Below are positions 48,881 through 60,456 of a stretch of DNA of 64,000 bases, one piece after another; the stretch's first letter is position 1; each line of letters begins with the position of its first letter. Below the pieces are notes generated by a model. The model was not told the DNA's origin and did not search any database. It saw only the letters and a list, made by a program, of their open reading frames with translations. The position numbers and the translations under genes were made by a program. Source of the DNA: Pseudorasbora parva (Eukaryota; Chordata; Actinopteri; Cypriniformes; Gobionidae); the NCBI RefSeq assembly GCF_024679245.1, contig NC_090173.1:56635211-56699210 (forward strand), written 5' to 3'.

Positions 48881-49889
48881 GACGAGCGAGCTCGGGCTGT
48901 GGGGTATGTCAAGAACAATGTCGCTGCAGCGCTCTCTTACTGCCAAGGAAGTTGTAATGGCTGCTTTGTCATGATAGCGCGCGCACGGCCCTTCCACAGC
49001 GCGTTGCTGACTAGAGCGCGACTTACGTCATAGCACGCGCTCACTGTCAGAGCATAAGGGCGTCGGAAAATGGCTGCCAAGCTAAGCCCTTTTTTCACTC
49101 TATCACTTCCAGTCCCCTTTATTCAGGCGGCTGGAAAGGTTTTTACACTGTAGACAAAGTGTCCACTACACAGTGTGCACCCCTACATAAGCACTGTTAA
49201 TTCAGCCTCACAAAATCACAAATAAATCCCGCCGAGGCCGGATTACACCATATAAAGTCAACTAGCCTTATTGCAGTCAACTAGCCTGTAGTCAAACACG
49301 CTTGTCTGCATGCGCGCTTTCAGTCTAGACTAGAACATAACGGCATTGTGGAATGGCTCACATACCACCCGCACTTCCTTACATTCTCCCAGTTCCCTTA
49401 AGTTAAGTGACTGGAGATGAAATATTGCAGTCAACTAGCCTGTGTTAAACACGCTCGCCTGCACACTAATGCTGTGTGCGTTTACCCCTGTGGATTTGCT
49501 CACTGGTTTGCACCGTGGGTATTCTACGTAGGTTGTGCGCCACTACACATTGTTTACACTACACACAAAAGAGCTTTCTATGTAGGAAATGTGCCCACTT
49601 TACAGTCTGCACTCCTGCACCCAAGCACTTTTCACAAAGTTCACTCTCGCACACACAATATAAATGTGAGGCGCGCGCCCACTGCAAAGCCTGCACCGCC
49701 AAAACTAACACTATCCCCACAGTGTTACAAGCAGTGTTACAGCACAAGCAACCCGGCTAACAGGCCCCAACTACTAAGCGGCCAGCCCCCGAATCTAATT
49801 CAACCCCTGGCTTCACGAGCCCAGGCCTGGCAGGCCATTCCTGGTATATAATATTGGGTGTTGAACATATAAAACGAGGTTCTCGCTAC
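48881..49889. other. Non-coding interior of DIRS 3 between array and pol
   Basis: About 1 kb with repeated words GCAGTCAACTAGCCTG (49274 and 49427) and TACACTA/GTGCACCCC, but no gag, RT or other gene. It may be decayed gag beyond recognition. Confidence 0.45.
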
Positions 49890-51800
49890 AGTTTTGCTCG
49901 CAGACCCCGCGATTCAAGCCGTGGTCGAGCCCTCAGTAAGAAGCAATGTCAGTCACGTGCTTTTCGCTGATGCATTGAAACTGTTAAAGGAGAGAGCGGC
50001 GGAAACAGTACACCCGACGCTAGCGAGTCAGGTTTTTACTGTCGCTAATTCCTCATGCCGAAAATGGATGGCGGTCTCAGGCCCATTTTCCAGGCATCTG
50101 AACAAAGCACTTATGACACGCTCGTTTCAAGGTGCTGACGGTGAAACAAATTCTCGCGCACATTCGCCCCGGGGATTGGGTTTTCTCAATAGATCTGAAA
50201 AACGCATACTTCACGTTACGATAACCCCCTCTACAGGCCATTCTTGAGATTCGCCTTCGAGGGGCAGGCTTATCAGTACAGTCATTGTCATAGACTCAAG
50301 ACTCAACGAGCGTCTTACGGCATAAGAACCACCACGTCTTGATAACGTACATAAAATCGCTAGGGCAGCCGAGATCAGACTCTCTTCACTGCATGGCTAA
50401 GCATCTCCTTTTATGGGCAGAGCACAATCTGAGCTCCCTAAGGGCGGCTTACGTGCCAGGTATTCTGAATCAGGGTCCGGACATGTTATCAAGAGGACCC
50501 ATGTCCCCAGGGGGATGGTCCCTTTACCCGCAAACGATTCAGCTCACACAGCACACGCTGCCCAATATTTTTTCTGCAAACGCAGGGATGCCCTGGCCCA
50601 TGTTGGCCCAGACTCCCTCTATATGCTCCCTCCGATCGCGATCCAGCTGCAAGCCTGTGCTTTTTAATAGCCCCACTTTGGAAGAACCGCACATGGTTCT
50701 CCAAACTGTTTCAGCTGTCAGACACAGCCCCATGGCCTATTCCGCCAACGAAAGGGAAGATCTGGCATCCCAATCCCGAGCTGTGGGCCCTCCACGTATG
50801 GCCCATCAACGGTATCCGGGAACCTCTCTGACAAGTTATGAACACTATTTCGGAAGCTAGAGCCCCTGCTATCTGGCAGCTCTGCTTTGAAGTGGTCAGT
50901 GGTTTTCTAACCAGTGTGCTACGCGAAACATCGACGCACACTCATGCGAACTGGCGGAACTGCTCGCTTTCTCCAAGAGCTAATGGACGCGGGTCGTCCC
51001 CCCTCCATACTCGGGGTGTGTGTCTCCGCCATAGCAGCTAGCCACGCTCCGATCGCGGCACATTCACTAGGGAAAAGTGATCTTATTGTGTGTTTTCTTA
51101 AAGGGGCCAGGAGATTCAGCCCGCCTTGCCCCTACCTCGGTCCCTATTTGGGACCTCGCCATGGTTTTGGAGGCCGTGAAGGGTTCCCCCTCCTAACCAC
51201 TTCAGACCACAAGCTTGAAGCACATATCACTCAAAACCGTTTTTCTGCTGGCTGTGGCCTCGGTTAAGCGAGTGGGTGGCTTACCTGCACTCTCCGTGAG
51301 CCCTTCCTGTCTTGAGCTTGGGTCCAGCAACTTCAAGGTTGTGCTCAAACCGAGGCATGGTTTTATGCTGAAAGTGCTATCAACCCCTTCAGTACGCAGG
51401 TCTTTTCACTGCTTAACCCGCGTCTCAGAGAGAATAAGACGCAAACCTATTCTGCCCAGTCAGAGCATTGAGATTGTATCTAGAGCGCTCCGCCCCCTTC
51501 AGGCAGTCGGATCAGCACTTCATTGCTTCGGTGGCCGCACTAAAGTTTGTGCTGTCATGAAACAGACTCTCACACTGGATAGTGGATGCAGTCCCACTAG
51601 CATATAGGTCTAGGACCTAACCTGTCCTACAGGCATTCAAGCCCACTCCTCTAGAGGCATGGCCTCATCTTGGGCTTGGTTGTGTGGCATTTCTTTGGAA
51701 GATATCTGTGCGGCGGCAGGCTGGGCCTCTCCGTCCACTTTTATCAGATTCTACAAGTTGGAGGTTCCAGCTCTACAAGCAGGGCTTCTCTCCATCTAGG
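49890..51800 (+). pseudogene. DIRS 3 pol remnant: RT, RNase H, tyrosine recombinase
   Basis: Pieces appear in the DIRS order on plus. RT: HLNKALMTRSFQG, then frames giving VFSIDLKNAYFHVTI (about 50180-50225) and RFAFEGQAYQYS (50245-50282). RNase H end: LLLWAEHNLSSLRAAYVPGI followed by LNQGPDMLSRG (50405-50495), matching the DIRS 1 QGADILSR motif. Recombinase: FLLAVASVKRVGGLPALSVS (51245) with the first arginine, then AHSSRGMASSWAWLCG (51645) with HxxR, then TFIRFYKLE (51737) where the catalytic Tyr should be. The RT catalytic YxDD segment and part of the palm appear deleted around 50290-50340. Frames change at least six times. Not functional. Confidence 0.75.
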
Positions 51801-52039
51801 CTCTTTCTAGACCCTGACAAACAGATTGCCTTATGTTTTGGCCTGTACACATTAGCCCTCAAGCACTTATTCATTCATCATAAGATCCGACTATGTCCGA
51901 TCAGCTGTTCAAACGAACCGACTCTTCTGGTTCTTCATTCCCCTTATAAGCCGCCTCTGTCGGTCTATCGGGGGTTTATTAACATGTGCTTTGGGTATAC
52001 TGGGTCAGTCAGCACACACGGCGCTTTACATTGTGTTCC

Positions 52040-52135
52040 CATACGTAATACGAAGAACCTCTCTCGAAAGGGAACGTACTCGGTTACTTTCGTAACCTCA
52101 GTTCCCTGAGAGAGAGGAACGAGTATTACGTTCCA
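52040..52135. repeat. DIRS 3 internal complementary region
   Basis: Fuses the inverse of the left end (CCCATACGTAATACGAAGAA, then CTCTCTCGAAAGGGAAC) to the inverse of the right unique end (GTACTCGGTTACTTTCGTAA). Same arrangement as in DIRS 1 and 2. Confidence 0.85.
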
Positions 52136-52179
52136 TGCTGTGTTTATGCTTCTCAGGTATCGCTTCAGTCGATCTTAAA

Positions 52180-52496
52180 ACCTGACACCTATGGCGAATT
52201 AGGGTCTTATATAGCCTCCTGTATGCAAATATAAGCACCTTTTTCGGCGGGCTTCTGGAACGCCCCCCATTGGTTCGTTCCTCTCAGCCGCCTCACCATA
52301 GGTTCCTGCAGTTGCCGCGGCCCGGCCAATCAGAGCGCTCCTCGCGCTGGGCTATGGCCGTGCAGCTCACTGCGCTTTACATAGATACCTTTATTAATAA
52401 AATTTTGCTTCACATTCTCGAGAAAAGGAGTTTTTCCCATACGTAATACTCGTTCCTCTCTCTCAGGGAACCGAGGTTACGAAAGTAAACGAGTAC
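52180..52496 (-). repeat. DIRS 3 right inverted terminal repeat and unique end
   Basis: Inverse of the left repeat, then the unique end GGAACCGAGGTTACGAAAGT followed by AAACGAGTAC. The unique end reappears as GTACTCGGTTACTTTCGTAA in the internal complementary region. Confidence 0.85.
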
Positions 52497-53362
52497 GGTA
52501 TATCTGAAAGTATGCTGCCTGACTGAATATGAGTGCTGCACTGTACAGAAAAACCCACACACTCCAGACAACATTAAAATGTATTTGCTTTATTTTTGTG
52601 TATTTAACTTTCAAATGGATACAGGATACAAAGCTTAAAACACAATCAAATAACTTTGGTGTAAAGTAGTATAATTGAGCTAAAAACGCCACACACACAA
52701 AAAAAGCATTAAAACATTTTTGTAGTATAGTGTCATCACGAGGAAAGAAAATTAACTTTCACAGGTTTCAAAAAGATCTAAAGGACTTTAATACTAGCAA
52801 TCTCATTTATAGGGCATTGCTTTAAAATAATATATGTTTCTTTCAAAGTAGGTGTACAAATGAGGACTTAACGCTTTGGGTATTTTTTTGATTTCCACTT
52901 GAAGTAATTAATTTGTAAACCATTTACCATTATGTGATATGTAGCTAGAATTTCAAAGATTTGGTACACAAATTCACACTCAGCCTAAGGCAGTGTGCCA
53001 GTGGTTGGTGGGTGTCACCTCTAGGGACCACTGTAGCTCCGAGATCCCCTGTCGATTAGCCTGGGTCTGCAATATCCCCAGTTACCATGTGTAGCCGCGA
53101 GGAGGCCCGACAGGAGTCTTGGTGCTGGAGAGGCTTTGTCCAGCGCAGTGAGCTGTAAGATCCAGAGAGATGCACACAAATAGCCATCCACCTCTCTAAC
53201 TACTACTACTGCACTGTACGCGTCACAACACTCTGAGGGACTGTGCCCACACACACACACACCTAACTATTTACATAATAACTACCATAGACAATCTGGA
53301 ACAATGCCAACCTGAGAACAAGAACTGATTAGAGAACAAGAACGTAACCTGTTAAAATTGTC
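52497..53362. other. Intergenic part of the Harbinger element
   Basis: AT-rich, no gene recognised. It would be the shared 3' flank of the convergent MYB-like and transposase genes. A short CA run is at 53251-53262. Confidence 0.4.
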
Positions 53363-54749
53363 TTACAGGTAATCATGCTCATGTAGAGCAGGCACACAGT
53401 TGCCTGGTGCAGACACCGCTGCAGCGAGAGTGTTCCGCACGTGCTCTCCTGCGCTGGCTTCTGTGTTGCGGGGTTCAAGTGGGCCATCATCATTCTCCGC
53501 AACTTCAGGATCAACAATGTCCACATTAAGAAGACAGAGGTTGTGGAGCACCGTACATCATGCAATGACATCTGGCACAAAAGCAAGACTGACTTCCAGG
53601 GCCTTGAAAAAAATGGATCGCCAGCGTGTTTTCAGCATCCCGAAGGCCCTCTCAACGATGTTCCGTGCTCGAGAATGCTTCCTGTTGTAGTGAGCCTGTA
53701 CAGCATTCTGCACAGGCTCTCTGTATGGGGTCATGAGGCAGATGGGCGCACTCAAGCAAAGATACCCACTATCTCCGAGGATGCACTTTCCTGCAGGTGG
53801 ACTCAGGCGGCCAGCATACACAGGGCTGTTCTTCAGCACCCTGGCATTGTGCACAGACCCAGGATACCCCACAAAAATGTCGAGGAACTTCCCCTTGTGG
53901 TCAGTGATGGCCTGCAGCTGGACAGAATTAAATAGCTTCCGATTGAAGTAGCACTGGATGTCACTTGCTGGTGGTTTGATGCGAATGTGACATCCATTTA
54001 TGGCACCAGCTACAACACTGAACGCTGGAGACCCTGCCAGCTGGGAAAAACCTTCTCCCACTGCCTCCAGGTCATCTGCGCTGGGGAAAGCGATAAGCTG
54101 CTTCAAAATGCCGATAACTGCGTTGCTCATTCTGTGCACAATGTCGTGCAGAGTAGACTTTGGGATGTCAAAGGCGAGTGACACCACCCGGTATGATGCA
54201 GCATGGGTCAGCCAGTAAAGGAACACCAGCACCTCGATGTCCTTTTCCCAACCATGGTCGCAATCTGGTTTCACCGCAGCAATCAGGGACTGGATGGACT
54301 GCCGTGAAAGTCGGAGGTTGGGACGGAAGTCAGCTCCATCTTCAAAATACAGCCGAAGTATTGGCACAGCAGCATTCAGATGGCAGTAGGTTGTAGGGCT
54401 CATAATCTGTAAACGTGTATATAGTTTATTTTATAATACAATTTGAATCAACAAGAAAATTGTTTCCTGTGTTGACTTATTTAGAAATATAATGTATATG
54501 ATCCAATTTTTTATGTATTTTGTATGTGTTTGTGTGTCTGCCGGTGTGCATGCATGTATGTATTATGTGTGAGTGTATAACATACATATATATATACATA
54601 TACATTACAGGCCAAAAGTTTGGACACATTACTTTTTGTAATGTTTTTGAAAGAATATTCTTCTGCTCATCAAGCCTGCATTTTTGATCGAAACATTTGA
54701 GATATATATTTTTTTAATATTGTGATATATTATGTAATAATAATGACTA

Positions 54750-55303
54750 TGAGTTTAATGTCTCGGGGAATAATTAACTCAAAAGGGATTCAATACTCAA
54801 TATTCATGAATTTATGAATATAATTTGCTAGTCGTTCATTACGTATTAAACTTTTCCGATAAGGAAAAATAATTAATTAAATACAAGTAACCCTTTACGG
54901 AATTGCTTGAAATTATCTTACTAAGTTTGTCCTGCAAATTAGTTATAGACTTTTCAAATCAATTCTCAATAAGGGATTACTGCTTTACGAGCGCATAAGA
55001 AACATTAACTTTACTGATCAGGACAAAATCAATATTTCAAATGGTCATACAGTTTACTTTACTAAAATAGAAGCATAAGCAGTTTAGGTAAGGTTAGGAT
55101 CGTAAGTTTCATTGACTTTGTGTATGTGGAATAGTAACAGATTCAATTCAAAAATGTCTTTTGGAAGTTTAATAAACACAGACTAAAAATAACAGTACAA
55201 TTCACACAGAAAGTACATACTAAATATGCATAAAGAGAGTAGAAATATAGATAGTAAACAAAAAGAATATGGTACATAAACGAAAAGAATGAATAGACCA
55301 AAA

Positions 55304-55383
<80 letters not shown>

Positions 55384-56330
55384 CGTTCACTTCAGTTTGT
55401 TACACAGAGCCCTCACGGAGTTAACTCGTCCCAAACGGGGTTAACACGACCTTTTTAACAGCAGTTTGGATTGTAGAAATAAGAATACTTGCTTTGGTTT
55501 TGGCTTCTCGCGTGTGTGCGTGTATTCTGAGTTCAAATGTCCTGCGTGTCCGGCGGTTCTTTCCGAGGTCGGTGTGGAGCGGAGGGTCTCTTTGAAGTGT
55601 GCTGAGTTCTCCTCTCTGAAGAATGCCCTCGGGGGCTGGAAAGCGGATGGCAGGTGGCCCTGCGGCGTTTGATGCGATGCAAAAGCGAAAGGGTGAGGGT
55701 CACATTGGCATTTGTAGATCAGGTAGAGCGACGCCCATTTCCTGGATGGTCCAATCGATCAGAGCGTTTTCGGCACGAAACAAAGTTCTTTGTTCAGCTT
55801 AGTCCCTCCTTTTGGTTCTTATCCGGGGAAGATATGCTTAATGCATTTTTCTTTACAACGCTGGTATTTTTATAATAATGCATGTTCTGTAAATTCTTTT
55901 ACAAGATTCGGTACGATCGCATTTTTCTGATTACAAGGATACCATGGATCATAAGTCTGAGTACACAAATACAGGCTTTCCACTGTCTGTGGGCCTACAC
56001 AGCTTGAGTTACATTCAAATAATTTCTCCTAATTATTTCAGACACATATAAAAAAACTTTAAGCAGAAAAGCATACATTTAATACGTTTTTGGGGTGACT
56101 TTTAATCATACATTCCTTTGATACTCGTGGGACTCTATTTGGGTGTGTGTGTCTAGATGTTTGTGAGGTGTCAGATATCGTGCAGGGCCATTTGGGGGCA
56201 ATAAAAGTCACTACGGAGCCTGCTTGTTATCTCCCAAGGGAGATCAAAGAGTGGTCTTTCAGACATCGTGGTGCCCTTGTGGTCATTAATCGTATTAACA
56301 TGATCTGATAACGCGCCTCAGAGAGGCGAG
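54750..56330. other. Unclassified ~1.5-kb insertion, possibly a solo LTR
   Basis: Starts near TGTCTCGGGGAATAATTAAC and lacks homology to the surrounding MITE. It holds a (GA)n run (55307-55380) and a GC-richer part at 55400-55760. No long ORF and no confirmed terminal duplication. A large solo LTR is one possibility; I cannot support it further. Confidence 0.35.
55307..55380. repeat. (GA)n microsatellite
   Basis: About 36 GA units inside the unclassified insertion. Confidence 0.95.
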
Positions 56331-57194
56331 AGGCATCTGGCCGTTTGCCCGTTTCATCCGTTTCATGATCCTTCAGAAATCATTCTAATATGAGGATTTA
56401 TTATGAGTGTTGGAAACAGTTCTGCTGCCTAATATGTTTGATGAATAAAAGGTGCAAAATAACTGCATTTATTCAAAATAAAAACATTTTCAAATAATAT
56501 AGATCTCCTTTAATATATTTTTTTATCAATTTAACACATCTTTGCTAAATAAAATTATTGATTTATTTCAACAACAAAAAAGAAAAATTGTAATTGTATA
56601 TTATTGTTACTAAAGATTACTATTTTTTAAAACATTTGCTTTTTTTTATTCAGCAAAGTATTATAAAAAAGTAAAAGTAGGTTATGAAAAATATTAAGCA
56701 GCAGTACTGTTTCCAACTTTAAAAATGAATCATCATATGAGAATGATTTCTGAATGATCATGATCACTGAAGACTGGAGGAATGATCCTGAAAATTCAGC
56801 TTTGATCACATAATAAGTATAATAAATTGAAAAACAATTATTTTAAATTGTAATAATATATCACAATATTACTTTTTTCTGTATTTTTGATCAAATAAAT
56901 GCAGGCTTGATGAGCAGAAGAAACTTCTTTTAAAAACATTACAAATGGTAATGTGTCCAAACGTATTGCCATTAAATTTAAATTACTAAACCTAAGCATA
57001 CGTGCTTGATAAAAATGTTCATTTTAGAAGAAAATTTCAGACGGCATTTAGAGGCTTGTACATCTGAAGTGTTCATATATATACATATGTATACATGTGT
57101 ATTGTATCTGACAGGCTTGTGATATTGCGTCAATGAATGAATCAATAGAGACATGCACACATATGTATCTATTAATTAATTAATTCATGTTTAT

Positions 57195-57720
57195 TCATCG
57201 ATGATATTACATTTACATTTATGCATTTAGCAGACACTTTTATTCAAAGTGACTTACAACTCAGGAGAACAGGAAGCGATCCGTCAAGAAGAGGCAAAGA
57301 AACACAAAAAGTGCCCCAAATACCAAGATTTGTATACCGCTCAGAGTAGCAAAAAACAGAAAAGGGAAGAAGAAAGGAAAAATAGAGGAGGAAAGAGGTT
57401 TTTTTTTTATTTTTTTTATGTAAGATTAAGTGCTCATGGAAGAGATGAGTTTTTACCTGTCTTTTGAATGAAGCGAGTGATTCTGTCGTGCGTATGGAAG
57501 GCGGAAGATCGTTCCACCAACCAGGAACAACGAAAGAAAAAGTTCTAGAGAGGGATTTCATGCCTCTCTGTGATGGAACCACAAGCCTTCGCTCATTAGC
57601 TGAGCGAAGGCTTCTGGTGGGGGTGTAGAGTCGTAGGAGTGAGTCGAAGTATGCGGGTGCCAATGCACTATTACAAGCAAAAAGTGCTTTTTTCTTGCCA
57701 AAAATCATCATCTGTCATTG
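57195..57720 (-). mobile_element. L2-type LINE 3' fragment
   Basis: The minus strand encodes ALAPAYFDSLLRLYTPTRSL, ERRLVVPSQRGMKSLSRTFS and VPGWWNDLPPSIRTTESLAS, the last ~120 residues of a fish L2-like RT protein. It ends in the tail AGTGTCTGCTAAATGCATAA. RT motifs are absent through 5' truncation. It lies in the Harbinger transposase intron. Confidence 0.75.
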
Positions 57721-58009
57721 TTCACATGTTTATGTGTGTGACTCTGTGTGTGTGTGTTTTCTGAGGTAAAATTTAATAGCTAAATAAAATGTAATACTTA
57801 CATTATTTGAGAAATTCCGCAAAAGCTCTCGACGTAGGCGTGATCTGCGAGTAGCTGACCGACGCCTCCTCTGGATTGTGAGCTCGAACGACGTAAAAAC
57901 GCAGATGAAAGCGGAAAGCAGAATTAAAAACATCCTCGCGAAGTTGGTGCAGTCAGTGGAATGGGCTCTTTAAATTTTCGCGCTGTTATGACAGCATCTG
58001 TCACGTGAC

Positions 58010-58500
58010 AATTCTCATATGAGGATTTGATGCTCAAGAGACATTTATGATTATTATCAGTGCTGAAAACAGTGTTGATGCTCATGGTGCTTCATTTTTG
58101 TGGAAACCACCATACCATTCAAACATTTGTGGTGAAATTAAAAAAAGAGAGAAATTAATACTTTTGTTGATCAGACATAGGCTACATTAAATTGATCACA
58201 AGTGATATTTTTGATATTACAAAAGATAATAATTTATTTAATAAATGCAAATAAATGCTGTCCATTGAACTTTCTATCATCAAAGAATCCTGAAAAATAA
58301 AATGTATCATGGTTTCCACAACATTTTTAAGCAGCACAACTGTGTTCAACACATAATAATCATAAATGTTTCTTAATTATGAAATCCTCATATGAGAATG
58401 ATTAGTGAAGGATCATGTGGCACTGAAGACTGGAGTAATGATGATAAATTCAGCTTTGATCAATGAATAAATGAATAAATCACACTACACTCTAAAAAAT
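58010..58500. mobile_element. Non-autonomous MITE, related to 56330-56830
   Basis: CATACCATTCAAACATTTGT, GAGAAATTAATACTTTTGTT, TTTCTATCATCAAAGAATCC and CTGAAGACTGGAGTAATGAT are words of a very common fish MITE. The TCATATGAGAATGATTAGTG segment matches the copy at 56740 in inverse and direct forms. No ORF. Confidence 0.65.
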
Positions 58501-60058
58501 GATCGTGATATTAACGGTGTAAGGTTGTAATATTCCACGGTTAAAAACTGTTATTTGGTAAACATAAAGTTTGCGTAGGTCTAACCTTATGCCTGTAAAA
58601 TTTACAGAAAAACAATGTAAAATCCCAACAGAATATTATTGGAAACCCAAAAACATATATATTTTTTTTAAATCACAATTAACTTTTGTAAACTGTTAAA
58701 CAGAATATTGTGTTATATTTACAACAATATGTGATTATAATCAAATTTGTTTGTTAAACCTACAAATATTGGTATAAAAAACAGAGAAATACTGTAATAC
58801 TGTAAAAAAAAATGTTAATTTGATAAGCAAATATAAAAAATAAAGTTTCAGTCAGTTGTTCTTAGAAATGTAAGTTATTTTACAAGTTTATGCACTTAAA
58901 AAAGTCTAAACATGTATTTGAATTGCATATAAATGTTACATGCATTTTGATTATTTAATTTTGACAAACAAATTAATAAACTTAATGAAAATCTTATTTG
59001 TAAATCAAACATAAATGAAACAGGTAAGATTCTCAGATGAGAAGCTCACTACTGAGTTAAAGTACTATTGAACCAGTGTTGAAGTTAATGAGATAATTAA
59101 GAGACTATTGACAATTAATGATGAACACCTGATGATAACAATCAGAGTCACTGAAGGAAAGAGAAACACAAAGAACTGACTTCAGCCACAGCTTTAGATG
59201 AAATCAATTGAAGATAAATGAAGACATTAAATCTCTGAAGATTTCAGCAGAGGATTTAACAATTCCACAAACACCATTACCAGCTTCATGCATTACTAAC
59301 TAGACTGACTATATTTGTGTAATTTATGTTTTAATGAAAGTAATAGTTTTATTTGAAGTCACCATGATGGTGAACAGTGTTTTCTTTAGTTGGTCTCTTG
59401 ACCCGCCAACATTAGTTATCTTGCTGCTTTAATTGTGTTTATAGCACTTTTGTTATGGCATGGAAAGCGAAGCAATAATATGGTCAGGTGATTTGGCTCT
59501 TTGTTCATGATGCTATAATCATCATCTAGTGATCACTGGTCTTGTTCAGAGTCTAAGGTCCTTGTTATGTGTGTGTTAATTTGGTTTTATTCATAATAGC
59601 GGCCAACTGGCTATGTCATTCTACAGCATGAGTTTCAGCAATGTTGTGGCAATCTAATATGCAGAGCTAAAAAAAAAAAAAAAGTGTGCAAAAGGTTTTA
59701 ATCTATGGCCGCTATTAGACACAAACAGATATCAAAAATCAGTGTATAAATCTCAACAATGGTGACAATCAATGAAAAGCTTCATGCTGCAGTGCATGCT
59801 GGGTACCACCAATCAAAACTCTCCCATGGGTCCCAGCATGCATTGCGGCACGAATAAATGATGCATCTGAATTGACAAATTTTCTTTCTTTTTTTTAACT
59901 TTTGCTGTTTTTCTTGTGATGTTTTATAGTTGCTTGTTTCATTTTAAGAGTAGATGTTTATCAGATTTTTTTTTTTTGCTTGTCACCATTGTAGAGATAC
60001 ATACACTGATTCTTGATGTCTGTGTGTGTCTAAATAAAAACTTTTTTTATAAACCTGC

Positions 60059-60441
60059 TGTCACAATTCACCAGTGTGAGTGCCCGTGATCACCACCAGA
60101 GGGCACTCCACCACGGACTGTCACTCCATCACAAACTACATTACCCATAATCCTTTCCCCGGACTCATTAGCACTCAATGTTTACACCTGTGTCTCATCA
60201 CTTATGATGTAAGCCTGGTTATCTGTGTCATTCATTGCAAAGTCTTGTTTAGTGTCACAACGGCATTTCTGAGCGTTTCACTGTTTTCATGTATATTGGT
60301 CTTTGATTTCTTGCCTTCTCTGTGGATTACCCTTTTGCCTGTTCCTTCTGTTTTGTTTGCCTTTTCGAACTGCCTACCTGTGTATGACCTTTTGCCTGTT
60401 TTATGGACTACAACCTTCTGTCTCAGAGCAGGTTTGTAACA
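60059..60441 (+). repeat. 5' LTR of the 1.9-kb element
   Basis: TGTCACAATTC to GTTTGTAACA, 383 bp. It contains ACCACCAGAGGGCACTCC, wording frequent in cyprinid LTRs, but lacks the 46-base block with AATAAA that is present in the 3' copy. Confidence 0.75.
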
Positions 60442-60456
60442 GAAGACTTCGCCACC

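Larger units (their letters stand above)
47383..52496 (+). mobile_element. DIRS-type retrotransposon 3: decayed pol, tandem array in place of gag
   Basis: Inverted ends (47383-47675 and about 52180-52470) include a long conserved stretch with TATATAAGACCC. An internal complementary region lies at 52040-52135. RT, RNase H and recombinase remnants occupy 49890-51800, all with stops and frameshifts. No gag-like cysteine pattern is present; 47700-49880 holds GC-rich repeats. The element sits between the two genes of the Harbinger transposon. Confidence 0.85.
54607..56965. mobile_element. MITE with inverted ends, containing a later insertion
   Basis: The left end CAGGCCAAAAGTTTGGACAC and the right end GTAATGTGTCCAAACG are inverted, as are the CTGCTCATCAAGCCTGCATT and AATGCAGGCTTGATGAGCAG segments. 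The inner right part (56330-56830) carries wording found also at 58380-58460 (GAATGATTTCTGAATGATCA, CTGAAGACTGGAGGAATGAT). The span 54750-56330 interrupts the MITE. No transposase. Confidence 0.7.
53363..57933 (-). pseudogene. Harbinger transposase gene (HARBI1-like), two exons
   Basis: Exon 1 (57802-57933) encodes 44 aa ending RRRRSATRRSRLRRELLRNF with a GTAAGTAT donor. Exon 2 (53363-54406) begins after a TTTACAG acceptor and keeps the same phase. Exon 2 shows LRLSRQSIQSLIAAVKP, a helix-turn-helix-like STLHDIVHRMSNAVIGIL, GAINGCHIRIKPP, FVGYPGSVHNARVLKNS, LGDSGYL and NIVERAFGMLKTRWR. In the DDE_Tnp_4 family the first two motifs normally carry Asp where this copy has Asn (codons at 53996-53998 and 53846-53848). 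A TGA at 53558-53560 interrupts the last ~65 residues, which continue in frame (VLHNLCLLNVDIVDPEV). The intron now holds MITE, repeat and L2 insertions. Confidence 0.78.
45590..57960. mobile_element. PIF/Harbinger transposon with MYB-like and transposase genes, heavily nested
   Basis: The left part carries a spliced MYB/SANT-like gene on plus, the right part a spliced HARBI-type transposase gene on minus, giving the convergent two-gene plan of Harbinger elements. The left terminal region reads GGCTACGTCCGAAATCACGT at about 45583. A matching right terminus was not found. DIRS 3 sits between the genes, and a MITE, an unclassified insertion and an L2 fragment sit in the transposase intron. Confidence 0.7.
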
